A stretch of DNA of 60,770 nucleotides from Fibrobacter sp. UWH6 (GTDB lineage: Bacteria; Fibrobacterota; Fibrobacteria; Fibrobacterales; Fibrobacteraceae): the NCBI RefSeq assembly GCF_900142465.1, contig NZ_FRAX01000019.1:1-60770 (forward strand), written 5' to 3'. The translations under genes were made by a program, and so were the position numbers. The notes beneath the pieces are model-generated. The model made no database searches. It was not told the DNA's origin and worked only from the letters and a program-made list of their open reading frames with translations. Below, piece after piece: positions 7,847 to 17,568 of this stretch. Position 1 is the first letter of the stretch. Each line of letters opens with the position of its first letter.

Positions 7847-8737
7847 ATGTCTGAACAGAATTACATTGCAGAACGTTACGAATTGAACAAGAATCTTGCT
7901 CAGATGCTGAAGGGTGGTGTGATTATGGACGTAACCACTCCGGAACAGGCAAAGATTGCAGAAGCTGCAGGTGCTTGCGCCGTGATGGCCCTGGAACGTA
8001 TTCCGGCTGATATCCGTGCTGCCGGTGGCGTGAGCCGTATGAGTGACCCGAAGATGATCAAGGGTATCCAGGAAGCTGTTTCTATTCCGGTGATGGCTAA
8101 GTGCCGTATCGGTCATTTTGCCGAAGCTCAGATTCTTGAGGCTATTGAAATTGACTACATCGACGAAAGCGAAGTTCTTTCTCCGGCCGATGATATTTAC
8201 CACATCAACAAGCGCGATTTCAAGGTTCCCTTCGTTTGCGGAGCCAAGGACTTGGGTGAAGCTCTCCGCCGTATCGAAGAAGGTGCTTCCATGATTCGTA
8301 CCAAGGGTGAACCGGGTACGGGTGACGTTGTCCAGGCTGTTCGCCACATGCGCTTGATGCAGCAGGAAATCGCTCGCCTCACTTCTATGCGTGAAGACGA
8401 ACTGTACAACCGCGCCAAGGAACTTCAGGTATCTTACGCTCTGGTAAAGTACGTTCACGATAACGGTAAACTGCCTGTTGTGAACTTCGCCGCTGGTGGC
8501 GTGGCAACTCCCGCAGACGCTGCGCTCATGATGCAGCTGGGTGCCGAAGGCGTGTTCGTAGGTTCTGGTATTTTCAAGTCTGGCAATCCGGTGAAGCGCG
8601 CTCAGGCCATCGTGAAGGCCGTGGCCAACTATAAGGATGCAAAGCTCATTGCTGAACTTTCCGAAGACCTGGGCGAAGCCATGGTGGGCATCAACGAACA
8701 GGAAATCGCACTCCTCATGGCTGAAAGAGGTAAATAA
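7847..8737 (+). CDS. pdxS: Pyridoxal 5'-phosphate synthase lyase subunit PdxS
   Basis: PdxS (296 residues) condenses ribose 5-phosphate, glyceraldehyde 3-phosphate and ammonia into PLP. Family hallmarks are [44 protein letters not shown] (catalytic lysine near residue 85), [12 protein letters not shown] (second lysine) and FVGSGIFKS near the C-terminus. The length is normal. The stop overlaps the pdxT start by 1 nt (TAATG), so synthase and glutaminase are translationally coupled. Regulation by the divergent PdxR is expected. Confidence 0.97.
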   Translation: MSEQNYIAERYELNKNLAQMLKGGVIMDVTTPEQAKIAEAAGACAVMALERIPADIRAAGGVSRMSDPKMIKGIQEAVSIPVMAKCRIGHFAEAQILEAIEIDYIDESEVLSPADDIYHINKRDFKVPFVCGAKDLGEALRRIEEGASMIRTKGEPGTGDVVQAVRHMRLMQQEIARLTSMREDELYNRAKELQVSYALVKYVHDNGKLPVVNFAAGGVATPADAALMMQLGAEGVFVGSGIFKSGNPVKRAQAIVKAVANYKDAKLIAELSEDLGEAMVGINEQEIALLMAERGK

Positions 8738-9390
8738 TGAGCGATACCAAAACTGTACAGAACCCGGCAGCGGCTCGTCCCCTGCGTATCGGTGTGCTGG
8801 CGGTACAAGGTGCGTTTATTGAACACGAACAGATTCTCACAAAGCTTGGCGTAGAGACCTTTGAAATCCGGCAGAAGTCAGACCTGGAAGCTCCCGCAGG
8901 ATCAAACCGACCTTCGAATCGTCCTTTCGACGGTCTGATTCTCCCCGGTGGCGAAAGCACCGTGCAGGGCAAGCTGTTGCGGGATTTGGATATGTTCGAA
9001 CCGCTGTTGAGATTGATTCAGGATGGGCTTCCTGTTTTTGGAACCTGCGCCGGTCTCATTCTCTTGGCGGAACGTTTGAGCAATGACGGCAATGTGTATT
9101 TCGGTACCTTGCCTGTGACTGTTCGGCGTAATGCCTACGGCCGTCAGCTGGGAAGTTTCTTCGCGGAGCGAGCCTTCCGTGGAATTACGGATGAAGCTAC
9201 GGTTCCCATGACTTTCATTCGTGCGCCCTTGATCGAAAAAGTTGGGGATGGTGTGGAAATCCTTGCCGAGGTAAAAGGCGAAATCGTTGCTGCCCGCTAC
9301 AAGAACCAGCTTGGAATTTCTTTCCATCCGGAGCTGAACGAGGACACTCGTATTCACCAGTACTTCGTGGATATGTGCCTTGGGGAATAA
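8737..9390 (+). CDS. pdxT: PLP synthase glutaminase subunit PdxT
   Basis: PdxT (217 residues) is the class I glutaminase that feeds ammonia to PdxS. It shows the GGEST oxyanion region, the nucleophile in FGTCAGLILL, and the His-Glu of SFHPEL near the C-terminus. It is somewhat longer than the roughly 190 residues usual for the family, because of a short N-terminal extension and an insert around residues 50-65 (GSNRPSNRPF). It forms an operon with pdxS. Confidence 0.95.
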   Translation: MSDTKTVQNPAAARPLRIGVLAVQGAFIEHEQILTKLGVETFEIRQKSDLEAPAGSNRPSNRPFDGLILPGGESTVQGKLLRDLDMFEPLLRLIQDGLPVFGTCAGLILLAERLSNDGNVYFGTLPVTVRRNAYGRQLGSFFAERAFRGITDEATVPMTFIRAPLIEKVGDGVEILAEVKGEIVAARYKNQLGISFHPELNEDTRIHQYFVDMCLGE

Positions 9391-9427
9391 CCTATATTTC
9401 GTCGTGGAATTGTAAGGGAATTTCGCT

Positions 9428-10798
9428 GTGAAGCTTCTTCTAATATATTTCTTCGTCCTTGGATTTATCTGCATTCGCGATTTATTCAAGGTGAAGAATT
9501 TTGATGATTATGTGGTGGCGGGTCGACGTCAGACCGCCCCTTTTGTGTTTACGAGCTTGATGGCCACGGTCCTTGGGGCTAGCGCCACAATCGGTATTGC
9601 TGCCCGTGCGGAATCCATCGGCTTTGCGGCGTCCTGGTGGCTTGGTGTAGGTGCCGTCGGCTTCTGGTTTCAGGCTGCTTTTTTAAGCAAGCCAATTCAC
9701 GATCTTGATGTGCGTACCCTTCCGGAACTTGCGGAAAAAACAGTAGATAGGACTGGCCGAAAATTGGTAGGCCTGATTATTGCTGTTTCCTGGGTTGGAA
9801 TTATTGCGGCTCAGTTTGCTGCGGTAGCTGGATTTATTGGACTGGTGTTAGGTCATGATGCAGGTGCTTTGTCGGTGGTTGTAACGGCGGCCATCGTTAT
9901 TGTGTACACCTTGCTGGGCGGGCAACTTTCTGTTGTGCGTACTGATGCCTTGCAGTTTGGGATTTTGACGCTGGGTTTTGCTGCTTCCGCGATTTATTTG
10001 CTTGGTGGATTTGCGGATGTTTCTGCTGCGACCGCTTTAAATGCGACCGCTTCTGGAATTTCAAATTTCGATTTTTCGTTATTGAATGAAAAGTTTGGTG
10101 CTGCTGATCTTGCCATGATGCTTTTTACTGTGGGCGGGGCCTACTTCTTGGGACCTGACGTAATTTCAAGAAACTTGGTGGCGAAAGATGCGGGGGCGGC
10201 CCGAAAGGCTGTGGTGGCGGGAAGTTTCGCCATTCTGATTTTTAGCGTGATTATTGTATTGCTGGGAATGTGGGCGGCACAGTATGCTCCTGATGTGGCG
10301 GGCTCAAAGACCAATGCCTTGTTCCGTTTGGCTTCTGGCGTTTTGCCTTTGCCCTTGGCTGCGCTTTTGTCGGTGGGGCTTCTTTCGGCGTTGTTGTCTT
10401 CTGCAGATACTTGCCTTATAAATTCTGCGGCTATTTTCGGAAGCGACATTTTGAATACCCGCCGCATCGCCGTGGTGAGAATTCTTGTGGTGGTCATTGG
10501 TTTGGTTGCCATGGTTTTGGCTTTAGGTGGAAAGGATATTATCGGCCTTTTGACCATGGCTTATTCTGTCTACACGCCGGGAATTGTGGCTCCCTTGGCG
10601 GTGGCTGTCATATCCCATAAGAAGTTTGAAATCCGTAAGCCTCTGTGGTACACTGGAGTTTGCCTTGGCGGTTTGTTTGGGCTGATCCCTGCCATACTTT
10701 CTTCGGCTGTGAATTTTGTGACGCCTGCATATTTGCCTCATATTGGAATTTTTGTGTCGCTTTTGTTCGCCTTGGCTGGTTTGAAACGTCGAAAATAA
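9428..10798 (+). CDS. Sodium:solute symporter family transporter
   Basis: This 456-residue inner-membrane protein of the SSS family has about 12-13 predicted hydrophobic segments, the early motif FDDYVVAGRR and the conserved TVLGASATIGIAARA region. GPDVISRNLVAKDA and a Ser/Asp-rich LLSSADTCLINSAA segment match the sodium-binding core of LeuT-fold symporters. Substrate specificity cannot be read from sequence; the neighbouring PLP and cysteine-type genes hint at an amino acid or vitamer. The GTG start follows a weak AAGGGAA. A TATATT element at 9393-9398 could be its own -10. Confidence 0.85.
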   Translation: MKLLLIYFFVLGFICIRDLFKVKNFDDYVVAGRRQTAPFVFTSLMATVLGASATIGIAARAESIGFAASWWLGVGAVGFWFQAAFLSKPIHDLDVRTLPELAEKTVDRTGRKLVGLIIAVSWVGIIAAQFAAVAGFIGLVLGHDAGALSVVVTAAIVIVYTLLGGQLSVVRTDALQFGILTLGFAASAIYLLGGFADVSAATALNATASGISNFDFSLLNEKFGAADLAMMLFTVGGAYFLGPDVISRNLVAKDAGAARKAVVAGSFAILIFSVIIVLLGMWAAQYAPDVAGSKTNALFRLASGVLPLPLAALLSVGLLSALLSSADTCLINSAAIFGSDILNTRRIAVVRILVVVIGLVAMVLALGGKDIIGLLTMAYSVYTPGIVAPLAVAVISHKKFEIRKPLWYTGVCLGGLFGLIPAILSSAVNFVTPAYLPHIGIFVSLLFALAGLKRRK

Positions 10799-10891
10799 GT
10801 GTGTTTTTAAAATATTCCTATTGAAACTATAGGGAAATTAAATCTATTTAACTATATTTATTGTAGTTTGAATTTGTTATCTGGAGAAATC

Positions 10892-11836
10892 ATGACCCTT
10901 CAACAACTTCGCTACGCCATTGGGATCGCAAAAGTTGGCTCCTTCAACAAGGCCGCTGAAGCCCTGTTTATTTCCCAGCCTTCTTTGACTGCGGCTATCC
11001 ACGACCTGGAAGATGAAATTGGCATCATGATTTTTAATCGCTCCAGTCGCGGTGTGACCCTCACTCCCGAGGGTGAAGAATTCATTGCCCACGCCAACGA
11101 GCTTTACCACCATTACGAAACCATCCAGGAACGTTACAGCAAGGAAGAACAGAAGAAGAAAAAGTTTGCTGTTTCTACCCAGCATTATTCCTTTGCCGTG
11201 AAGTCTTTTGTGGAAATGGTGAAAAAGTTCAACATTGATGATTACGAATTTGCCCTTCGCGAAACCAAGACCAAGGATGTCATCGATGACGTTACCGGCC
11301 TGCGCAGCGAAATCGGTATTTTGTACCTTAGCGATTTTAATCGCAAGTACATCAACTATCTGTTGAAGGAACACGACCTGGAATTCCATAAGCTTATTGA
11401 TTGCCATGCCTTTGCCTACATGTGGAAAAATCATCCGCTGGCAAATAAGAAGTCGGTGAACCTGGATGATCTTTCCCTATACCCCTGCCTTTCTTTTGAG
11501 CAGAGCGAAAGCGGTAACTATTATTTCGCTGAAGAAATTTTAAGTACAAATGAATATCATAAGACCATCAAGGCCAATGACCGTGCCACCATGCTGAACT
11601 TGATGGTGGGCCTGAATGGTTACACTCTCTGCTCCGGCATTATCAGCGAAGAAATCAACGGATCCGATTATGTAGCTGTTCCCTTTAAGGATGCCAAGGG
11701 CGAAGATGACCGTACCATGGAAATCGGCTACATTACCAAGAAGAACTTTATGCTCAGCACCATTTGCCGAATCTATATTCGCGAATTGGAAGAGTATCTG
11801 CAGACATATACTTCTGGGAAGGCTGTTCAGGAATAA
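10892..11836 (+). CDS. LysR-type transcriptional regulator
   Basis: This LysR-family regulator is 314 residues from ATG 10892, which has TGGAGA just upstream; the longer TTG frame from 10868 is less likely. The N-terminal winged helix is classical: MTLQQLRYAIGIAKVGSFNKAAEALFISQPSLTAAIHDLE, here read as two adjoining pieces. A substrate-binding-protein-like effector domain follows from about residue 90. A TATATT box at 10852-10857 is the probable -10. Its target is unknown; the symporter upstream and tcdA downstream are read in the same direction. Confidence 0.88.
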   Translation: MTLQQLRYAIGIAKVGSFNKAAEALFISQPSLTAAIHDLEDEIGIMIFNRSSRGVTLTPEGEEFIAHANELYHHYETIQERYSKEEQKKKKFAVSTQHYSFAVKSFVEMVKKFNIDDYEFALRETKTKDVIDDVTGLRSEIGILYLSDFNRKYINYLLKEHDLEFHKLIDCHAFAYMWKNHPLANKKSVNLDDLSLYPCLSFEQSESGNYYFAEEILSTNEYHKTIKANDRATMLNLMVGLNGYTLCSGIISEEINGSDYVAVPFKDAKGEDDRTMEIGYITKKNFMLSTICRIYIRELEEYLQTYTSGKAVQE

Positions 11837-11861
11837 CGGACGTATTTTTTAAATTTACGTC

Positions 11862-12617
11862 ATGCCTCTGAATACCGATATTTTCAATCGCACTATTCGC
11901 CTTGTGGGCGATGAAACCATGAATGTCATTGCGCAAAAGCGTGTGATTATTTTTGGTGTTGGCGGCGTGGGAAGTTGGTGCGCCGAAAGCTTGGTGCGTT
12001 CAGGTATTCATCACTTGACCATGGTGGACTCCGATAACGTGAGCGTTACCAATGTGAATCGCCAACTTATGGCAACCACGAAGACGGTTGGCCAGGTAAA
12101 GGTTGAAGTTTTAAAACAGCGTCTGCTTGAAATTAATCCAGATGCTCAAATTGAGACTCGTGCGGAACTGTATAGCGAAGAAACGGCCGCCTCTTTTCAT
12201 CTTGAAGATTATGATGTCATTATCGATGCCATCGACAGTCTCGAAAACAAGATGCACTTGATGCTTGCGGCTTCTAAAACAAAGGCCAAGGTCTACGCTT
12301 CCATGGGGGCTGCCCTCAAGATGGATCCTACAAAAATCCATGTGGCGGAATTCTGGGATGTAAAGGGGTGCCCGTTGGCCCGCGCCCTTCGCGACAAGTT
12401 CAAGAAAAAACAATTGCGCCCGTCTAAAAAAATCAAGTGCGTGTACAGCGAGGAACTGCTGAAAAATTTAGGTGGCATTCCCGAAAATGATGGCGCTCCT
12501 GCAGAGTTTCACAAGGTGGCCTATAACGGGACCATGGCCCACGCCGTGGCTATTTTCGGTTTTACCATTGCCGGCTTGGTGATGCAGGATATTTGCGGGA
12601 GGCAGCGGAATGGCTAA
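11862..12617 (+). CDS. tcdA: tRNA threonylcarbamoyladenosine dehydratase
   Basis: This E1-like (ThiF/MoeB) enzyme of 251 residues cyclises t6A37 in tRNAs to ct6A in an ATP-dependent reaction. Visible features are the Rossmann motif IFGVGGVGSWCAESLVRSG (residues about 28-46), the acidic DSDNVSVTNVNRQL segment and DAIDSLENK, all typical of TcdA/CsdL. No ribosome-binding site precedes ATG 11862, while TAAATT ends 6 nt upstream; a GACGTA / TACGTC dyad surrounds this element. The 3' end overlaps ttcA by 8 nt. Confidence 0.88.
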   Translation: MPLNTDIFNRTIRLVGDETMNVIAQKRVIIFGVGGVGSWCAESLVRSGIHHLTMVDSDNVSVTNVNRQLMATTKTVGQVKVEVLKQRLLEINPDAQIETRAELYSEETAASFHLEDYDVIIDAIDSLENKMHLMLAASKTKAKVYASMGAALKMDPTKIHVAEFWDVKGCPLARALRDKFKKKQLRPSKKIKCVYSEELLKNLGGIPENDGAPAEFHKVAYNGTMAHAVAIFGFTIAGLVMQDICGRQRNG

Positions 12618-13473
12618 GCGTGAACTTACGTATGTGCAGAAAGTGGAACGGAGCATTTCGACCACTTATCGTGAACGTCTGTGGACGCCCTTCATTAATG
12701 CCATTAAAACCTACAAGCTGATTGAGGAAGGGGACCGCATTGCAGTCTGCATTTCTGGCGGCAAGGATTCCATGCTGCTGGCGAAACTGATGCAGATGCT
12801 GCAGCGTCATAGCGATTGCAATTTTGAAATTCAGTTTTTGGTGATGGATCCCGGATACAATGCCGAAAACCGCGCCCAGATTGTGAAGAATGCCGCTCTT
12901 CTGGAAATCCCCATCCAGATTTTTGATACCAATATTTTTGATGTGACCTACAAGACCGAAAAGTCGCCTTGCTATTTGTGCGCCAAGATGCGCCGTGGTC
13001 ATTTGTATCGCATGGCTATGGATGCGGGCTGCAACAAGATTGCCTTGGGCCATCATTTTTCGGATGTTATCGAAACTACGGTTTTGGGCATGTTTTATGG
13101 CTCGCAATTGCAGGGTATGATGCCGAAACTTCGTAGTCAGAATTTTGAGGGCATGGAACTCATTCGCCCCATGTACTGTATTCACGAGCAGGATATTATT
13201 GCCTGGCGTAACTATAACGAACTTGAATTTATCCAGTGTGCCTGCCGCCTTACTTTAAACACGGTGGTGAACGACGATGGTTCCAGCAACAGCAAGCGCA
13301 AGGAAATCAAGGAACTGCTGAAGAATCTGAAGAAGATCAACCCCAATATCGAAAAGAGCATCTTCAACAGCATCCATGCGGTTTGCATTGAAACATTCCC
13401 GGGCTATAAAGCCAACGGGGAGCAGCATTCCTTCCTGGAATGGTTTGATGAAAATAGAAACATATTAGACTAG
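12610..13473 (+). CDS. ttcA: TtcA-family tRNA thiolation enzyme
   Basis: This PP-loop ATPase of 287 residues is related to TtcA, which makes 2-thiocytidine at position 32 of tRNA using an iron-sulfur cluster. The PP-loop SGGKDSMLLAKL (about residues 50-61), the CYLC pair (about 118-121) and a later CACRLTL cysteine match the three cluster-binding cysteines of the family. It overlaps tcdA by 8 nt, so two tRNA anticodon-loop modification enzymes appear co-translated. A different PP-loop substrate cannot be excluded. Confidence 0.82.
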   Translation: MAKRELTYVQKVERSISTTYRERLWTPFINAIKTYKLIEEGDRIAVCISGGKDSMLLAKLMQMLQRHSDCNFEIQFLVMDPGYNAENRAQIVKNAALLEIPIQIFDTNIFDVTYKTEKSPCYLCAKMRRGHLYRMAMDAGCNKIALGHHFSDVIETTVLGMFYGSQLQGMMPKLRSQNFEGMELIRPMYCIHEQDIIAWRNYNELEFIQCACRLTLNTVVNDDGSSNSKRKEIKELLKNLKKINPNIEKSIFNSIHAVCIETFPGYKANGEQHSFLEWFDENRNILD

Positions 13474-13489
13474 TACAGCTGACTTTTAA

Positions 13490-14191
13490 TTAAAAGGGGG
13501 TGGTGCCTAGGTCGGTATCGCCTTCTTTTATTTTTGCAAGAATGGGAAGTCCAGTCAGTTCCTGCATCATGAAGATGTTGTCGTCTTCCATTTGCATGTT
13601 GCCGCTGATACCGTAACGGTTTACGATGATGCCTCGGATTTGAAGACCGCGGGCTCTTGCGTATTCCACTGTCAGAACGCAGGAATTGATACTGCCTAGG
13701 GCTGCCGTGGTGACAATCAGCAGAGGAAGATTCAGTTCCTTCATGATGTCGGTCAGGAACAGCTTTTGAGGCTCGCTGGATTTGCCGCTAGTTGCGTCTG
13801 CGTTGGGGGTATCGTAACGGATGGGACAGATGATGCCACCGCTTCCCTCGGCGAAAATGAAATCATGTCGGTGGGAGGCTTTGTCAAAGTCGGCACGGAC
13901 TTGCGGGAGTTCTACGGGATTACCTTCCATGCGGGTGGCGAGATGCGGGGAAACGGGTTCCTTGTAGACGTAGCTGACCAATTCTTCCTGAGTGTCGGGG
14001 AGGTTGGCGATTCGTTTTACGTAGTCGGCGTCGCCGGCGATCCATTTGCCGTCGCGTAGTTCAGCTCCGCTGAGGGCTGCCTTATAGTAGCCTGCATCAA
14101 TTCCTGAGTTACGCCATTTTTTTACGAGAAGGGCGGTTACAAAAGTTTTGCCGACGTCGGTTCCTGTTGCTGTTACGAAATAACCATTCAT
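13490..14191 (-). CDS. bioD: Dethiobiotin synthetase BioD
   Basis: This 233-residue protein carries the BioD P-loop TATGTDVGKTFVTALL (residues about 6-21) and the catalytic lysine in YYKAALSG. EGSGGIICPI and the C-terminal GLPILAKI are also family features. BioD closes the ureido ring of dethiobiotin using CO2 and ATP. It is the second gene of a bioF-bioD pair, separated by 36 nt with no promoter obvious. Confidence 0.93.
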   Translation of the reverse strand: MNGYFVTATGTDVGKTFVTALLVKKWRNSGIDAGYYKAALSGAELRDGKWIAGDADYVKRIANLPDTQEELVSYVYKEPVSPHLATRMEGNPVELPQVRADFDKASHRHDFIFAEGSGGIICPIRYDTPNADATSGKSSEPQKLFLTDIMKELNLPLLIVTTAALGSINSCVLTVEYARARGLQIRGIIVNRYGISGNMQMEDDNIFMMQELTGLPILAKIKEGDTDLGTTPF

Positions 14192-14227
14192 AGTTAGTAA
14201 GAAGTAGACGGTAGAAAGTTGGTAGTT

Positions 14228-15529
14228 TTAGTGGGGGCGGGTTAGGACTGCAGCGATTGCCGTTGCTGCGTCTTGTAATTCTTCTTTCGTGTGAGTGGCC
14301 ATGAGGCTGGCGCGCAAACGAGCCTGGCCCTTGGCTACGGTGGGGTAGCGGATGGCGGGAATCAAGATTCCCTTTTCCAGAAGTTCTGCGGAGGCGCGGA
14401 GGGCTGCGGCTTCGTCACCAATGATAATGGGGATGATGGCGGATTGCGGGGCGATTGCAGATTGGTTGCTGTCGGGAATCGCTCCGGCCTTCTGAAGAGC
14501 GTCCCAGAAAATTTTCACATTTTCTTGAAGTTGCAAAACGCGTTCCGGATGGTTTTCGATGAACTTCAGATTGTTTGCGGCGGCTTGTGCCATGGCTGGG
14601 GACATGGCAGTGGTGAAAATAAAACTGCGAGCCTTGTTGCGTAAAAAGTCTATGAGTTTCTGCTTGCCCACAACGAAACCGCCTTCGCATCCAATGGCTT
14701 TGCTCAAGGTGCCTACGGTAACATCGGCGTGCTCGCAGGGGATGCCCATGTCGTTAAAATGTTCTGCAAGGCCGCGGCCTGTTTTTCCGATAACACCTGT
14801 GGCATGGGCTTCGTCGATCATCAGGAGGCAATTGTTTTCTTTTGCGATTTTTTGCAATTTCGGAAGATTTGCTAAATCGCCATCCATGCTGAAAACAGCG
14901 TCGGTTACGATGAGGAGGCGGGTTGCTACTTTTTCGTAGGGCTGTGCTGCGCGGGCTTCGCTAATGACTCGTTGTAGGTCTGCCATGTCATTGTGCTTAT
15001 AGACAATACATTTGGCTTTTGAAAGTCGGATGCCATCGATGATGCTGGCGTGATTCAGTTCGTCACTAAAGACGATACATTCGCTGATTATTTTTGACGG
15101 GATGCCGTTTTCGTCTTGACGTTCATAAACCTGTTTGCTGCATAGTGCCGAGATTACTCCGACATTTGCCATGTAGCCGGTGCCAAACGTAATGGCTGCT
15201 TCTTCGCCCTTAAAGTCGGCCAGGGCGCTTTCCAGTTCTTCGTGGGGAGTCTTGTTTCCTGTGGTAAGGCGTGCGCCGCCGCTACCTGTGCCCCATTTCA
15301 AAACGGCGTCGGCTGCGGCCTTCTTAAGAGAAGGCTCGTTGCATAAATCCAGATAGGAATTGGAGGCGAGAAGAAGAGTGCTCTTTACTGTATCGGACGC
15401 GTTTTGCGCGCCTGCAGCAATTTGAACGTGACTGGCTTCGGGACTTTCTAAAAGTCGCATGGTTCGGTAGGTGTGAGCCTCTTGCATACCCTGCAAAACA
15501 TCATCTGTAAAATCGTTAAGAATTGACAT
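14228..15529 (-). CDS. bioF: 8-amino-7-oxononanoate synthase BioF
   Basis: This alpha-oxoamine synthase has 433 residues, somewhat longer than typical BioF (about 385) because of an N-terminal segment. The PLP lysine sits in GTLSKAIGCEGGFVVG, with DEAHATGVIGKTGRG, GSGGARLTTGN and FTTAMSPA as family motifs. It condenses pimeloyl-ACP or -CoA with L-alanine, the first committed step of biotin ring assembly. The bioD neighbour supports BioF over glycine C-acetyltransferase. It is divergent from a TetR regulator. Confidence 0.9.
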   Translation of the reverse strand: MSILNDFTDDVLQGMQEAHTYRTMRLLESPEASHVQIAAGAQNASDTVKSTLLLASNSYLDLCNEPSLKKAAADAVLKWGTGSGGARLTTGNKTPHEELESALADFKGEEAAITFGTGYMANVGVISALCSKQVYERQDENGIPSKIISECIVFSDELNHASIIDGIRLSKAKCIVYKHNDMADLQRVISEARAAQPYEKVATRLLIVTDAVFSMDGDLANLPKLQKIAKENNCLLMIDEAHATGVIGKTGRGLAEHFNDMGIPCEHADVTVGTLSKAIGCEGGFVVGKQKLIDFLRNKARSFIFTTAMSPAMAQAAANNLKFIENHPERVLQLQENVKIFWDALQKAGAIPDSNQSAIAPQSAIIPIIIGDEAAALRASAELLEKGILIPAIRYPTVAKGQARLRASLMATHTKEELQDAATAIAAVLTRPH

Positions 15530-15599
15530 GTTTTACCTTAAGCCAACGTTTTTGTTTGATGAATTTAGAAAACTCTCGGCGTGGTATTTTGAAGTTTTG

Positions 15600-15629
15600 T
15601 TGACAAAGGACGGACGAAGAGATTATAAT
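15600..15629 (+). promoter_or_regulatory. Consensus sigma-70 promoter for the TetR gene
   Basis: TTGACA (15600-15605) and TATAAT (15624-15629) are both perfect hexamers with an 18-bp spacer. The ATG at 15637 begins only 8 nt after the -10, so the mRNA would have essentially no leader. Confidence 0.85.
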
Positions 15630-15636
15630 TATACAG

Positions 15637-16227
15637 ATGCAAAAAATGAAAGAAAATTCACGGGTTCTAAAGACGAAGAAAGTCCTGAAAGGAGCGGTTG
15701 TCGACTTGCTTAAGGAAGGTGATGCTTCCTTGATCAACGTCTGCTCTATTTGTGAGAGGGCAAAAGTTAACCGCACGACTTTTTATAATCACTATCAGGA
15801 TAAAGATTCTCTGCTTGAAGAAATGGTGCTTGACACGGTTGACGCCTCCTGTGATTTTATGAAGGCCTTTTTAGAAAAGAACAATCCTGGCCTCGCCATG
15901 ACGCGCATGCTTCAATACTATCGCGACAATGACGGATTTTTCTTAACCTTGATGAAGACGGATTATGGCGGTACTTTTGTAAAGCTGATGATTGAAACTA
16001 TCTGGAAGCAGAACTGTCACTGGTATAAGGAAAAAGGGGCTGCCTTGAATGACTACGTTTATTATCGCATTGTGTTCAAGGTGTCGGGAATTATTTACAT
16101 GATTATTCACTGGCTTGAAGAAGGTGCGAAAATATCTCTTCCCACGATGTCCAGTTATATAATTAGTTTCATTGCCGGAAAACCAACAAAGCAATACCCA
16201 AGTGTTGATTTAAAGAAAAAAAGTTGA
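15637..16227 (+). CDS. TetR/AcrR-family regulator
   Basis: This 196-residue protein has a TetR-type N-terminal helix-turn-helix (about residues 10-60: VLKGAVVDLLKEG, INVCSICERAKVNRTTFYNHYQDKDSLL). An all-helical C-terminal ligand domain follows, resembling the TetR_C_7/33 type. It lies between divergent bioF and downstream fabF, so control of biotin or fatty-acid synthesis is a reasonable but unproven guess. The consensus promoter abuts its ATG, with no ribosome-binding site visible. Confidence 0.85.
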   Translation: MQKMKENSRVLKTKKVLKGAVVDLLKEGDASLINVCSICERAKVNRTTFYNHYQDKDSLLEEMVLDTVDASCDFMKAFLEKNNPGLAMTRMLQYYRDNDGFFLTLMKTDYGGTFVKLMIETIWKQNCHWYKEKGAALNDYVYYRIVFKVSGIIYMIIHWLEEGAKISLPTMSSYIISFIAGKPTKQYPSVDLKKKS

Positions 16228-16274
16228 AATCAACAAGGTGTTGAAAATGGTAAATCTGTAGTATCTTTCTTTAA

Positions 16275-17528
16275 ATGGAAAAAAGAAGAGTTGTTATTAC
16301 AGGTATGGGTGCCGTTTCACCTCTCGGTCACAATGTAGGCGAATTGTGGAATGCCATTAAGAATTGTAAATGTGGTGTTGAAAGGATAACTCTTTTTGAT
16401 CCGACTTCTAACCCGGTGCAGATTGCGGCCGAGGTGAAAAATTTTAATCCTGCTGACCATGGAATTTCTCCGAAGAAGGCTTCTCGCATGGGACGCTTTA
16501 CTCAGTTCCTTCTGGCGGCTTCCCATGAGGCTGTGAGGGATGCGAATCTTTGCCGTGAAATTCTTGAAGATGAAAAGACGGGTGTCATTGCGGGAAGTGC
16601 GATTGGCGGCATGGATGTAATTGACCAGTCCTTCAATCTGTATGTGGAATCCGGAAAAAGAAAAATTTCTCCGTTTGATGTGGCGAGACTTATTCCCAAT
16701 GAATGTGTCGCCAACGTTTCTATGGAGCTGGGGATTACAGGTTGCGCCTGGGTGGTTTCGTCTGCCTGTGCTTCGGGGACGGACGCGGTGGGAACCGCTC
16801 TCAAGGCAATCCGCTATGGCGATCTGGATGTCTGTCTTGCCGGTGGTGCAGAAAGCTGCGTTACGGATTATGCTATTAAGGGCTTTGCCAGTATGCGGGC
16901 CCTGACGACCCGTTTTAACGATTGTCCGCAAAAGGCTTCCCGCCCCTTTGATAAGGCTCGCTCTGGATTTGTAATGGGGGAAGGTGGTGCAGTTCTGGTT
17001 CTAGAAGAACTTGAACATGCCAAGGCCCGCGGGGCAAAAATTTATGCGGAGTTGGCCGGCTATGGTGCAAGCGCCGATGCCTATCATATTACTTCACCAA
17101 GGCCCAATGGTGATATGTGCGCCAGGGCTGTACGCCATGCCTTGCGTGATGCGGGTGTTCTCGCCGAGGATGTCGATTACTACAATGCTCACGGAACTTC
17201 TACCGTGATGAATGACTCGACGGAATCTCAAATGCTGCTGAATGTTTTTGGTAATCATGCTAAAATGAAAATGAAAATTTCCAGCACCAAGGGGATGACG
17301 GGCCATTGCATTGGTGCCGCTGGCGCTTTGGAAGCGGTGATTTCGACCATGGCCATTCATGATTCCTTCTATCCTGCGAATATCAATTGCGATAACCAGG
17401 ATGAGGCCTGCGATATCAACCTGGTGGATGGTAAGGGTTTTGCTGGGAATATCGATTGTGCGGTTTCTGCTTCGCTTGGCTTTGGCGGACACAACGGCGC
17501 CTTGGTTCTGAAAAAATTCAAGGGCTAG
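16275..17528 (+). CDS. fabF: 3-oxoacyl-ACP synthase II (FabF-type)
   Basis: This condensing enzyme of fatty-acid elongation has 417 residues. The catalytic triad is visible: Cys in VSSACASGTDAV (about residue 165), His in YYNAHGTSTVMND (about 305) and His in GMTGHCIGAAGA (about 342), plus the glycine-rich end SLGFGGHNGALVL. The length matches FabF rather than FabH. No ribosome-binding site precedes the ATG; a TATCTT or GTAGTAT box lies only a few nt upstream. Confidence 0.93.
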   Translation: MEKRRVVITGMGAVSPLGHNVGELWNAIKNCKCGVERITLFDPTSNPVQIAAEVKNFNPADHGISPKKASRMGRFTQFLLAASHEAVRDANLCREILEDEKTGVIAGSAIGGMDVIDQSFNLYVESGKRKISPFDVARLIPNECVANVSMELGITGCAWVVSSACASGTDAVGTALKAIRYGDLDVCLAGGAESCVTDYAIKGFASMRALTTRFNDCPQKASRPFDKARSGFVMGEGGAVLVLEELEHAKARGAKIYAELAGYGASADAYHITSPRPNGDMCARAVRHALRDAGVLAEDVDYYNAHGTSTVMNDSTESQMLLNVFGNHAKMKMKISSTKGMTGHCIGAAGALEAVISTMAIHDSFYPANINCDNQDEACDINLVDGKGFAGNIDCAVSASLGFGGHNGALVLKKFKG

Positions 17529-17568
17529 CGATTTTCTAAATTGATAGTCCTTTTTGAGGGCTGTTGAT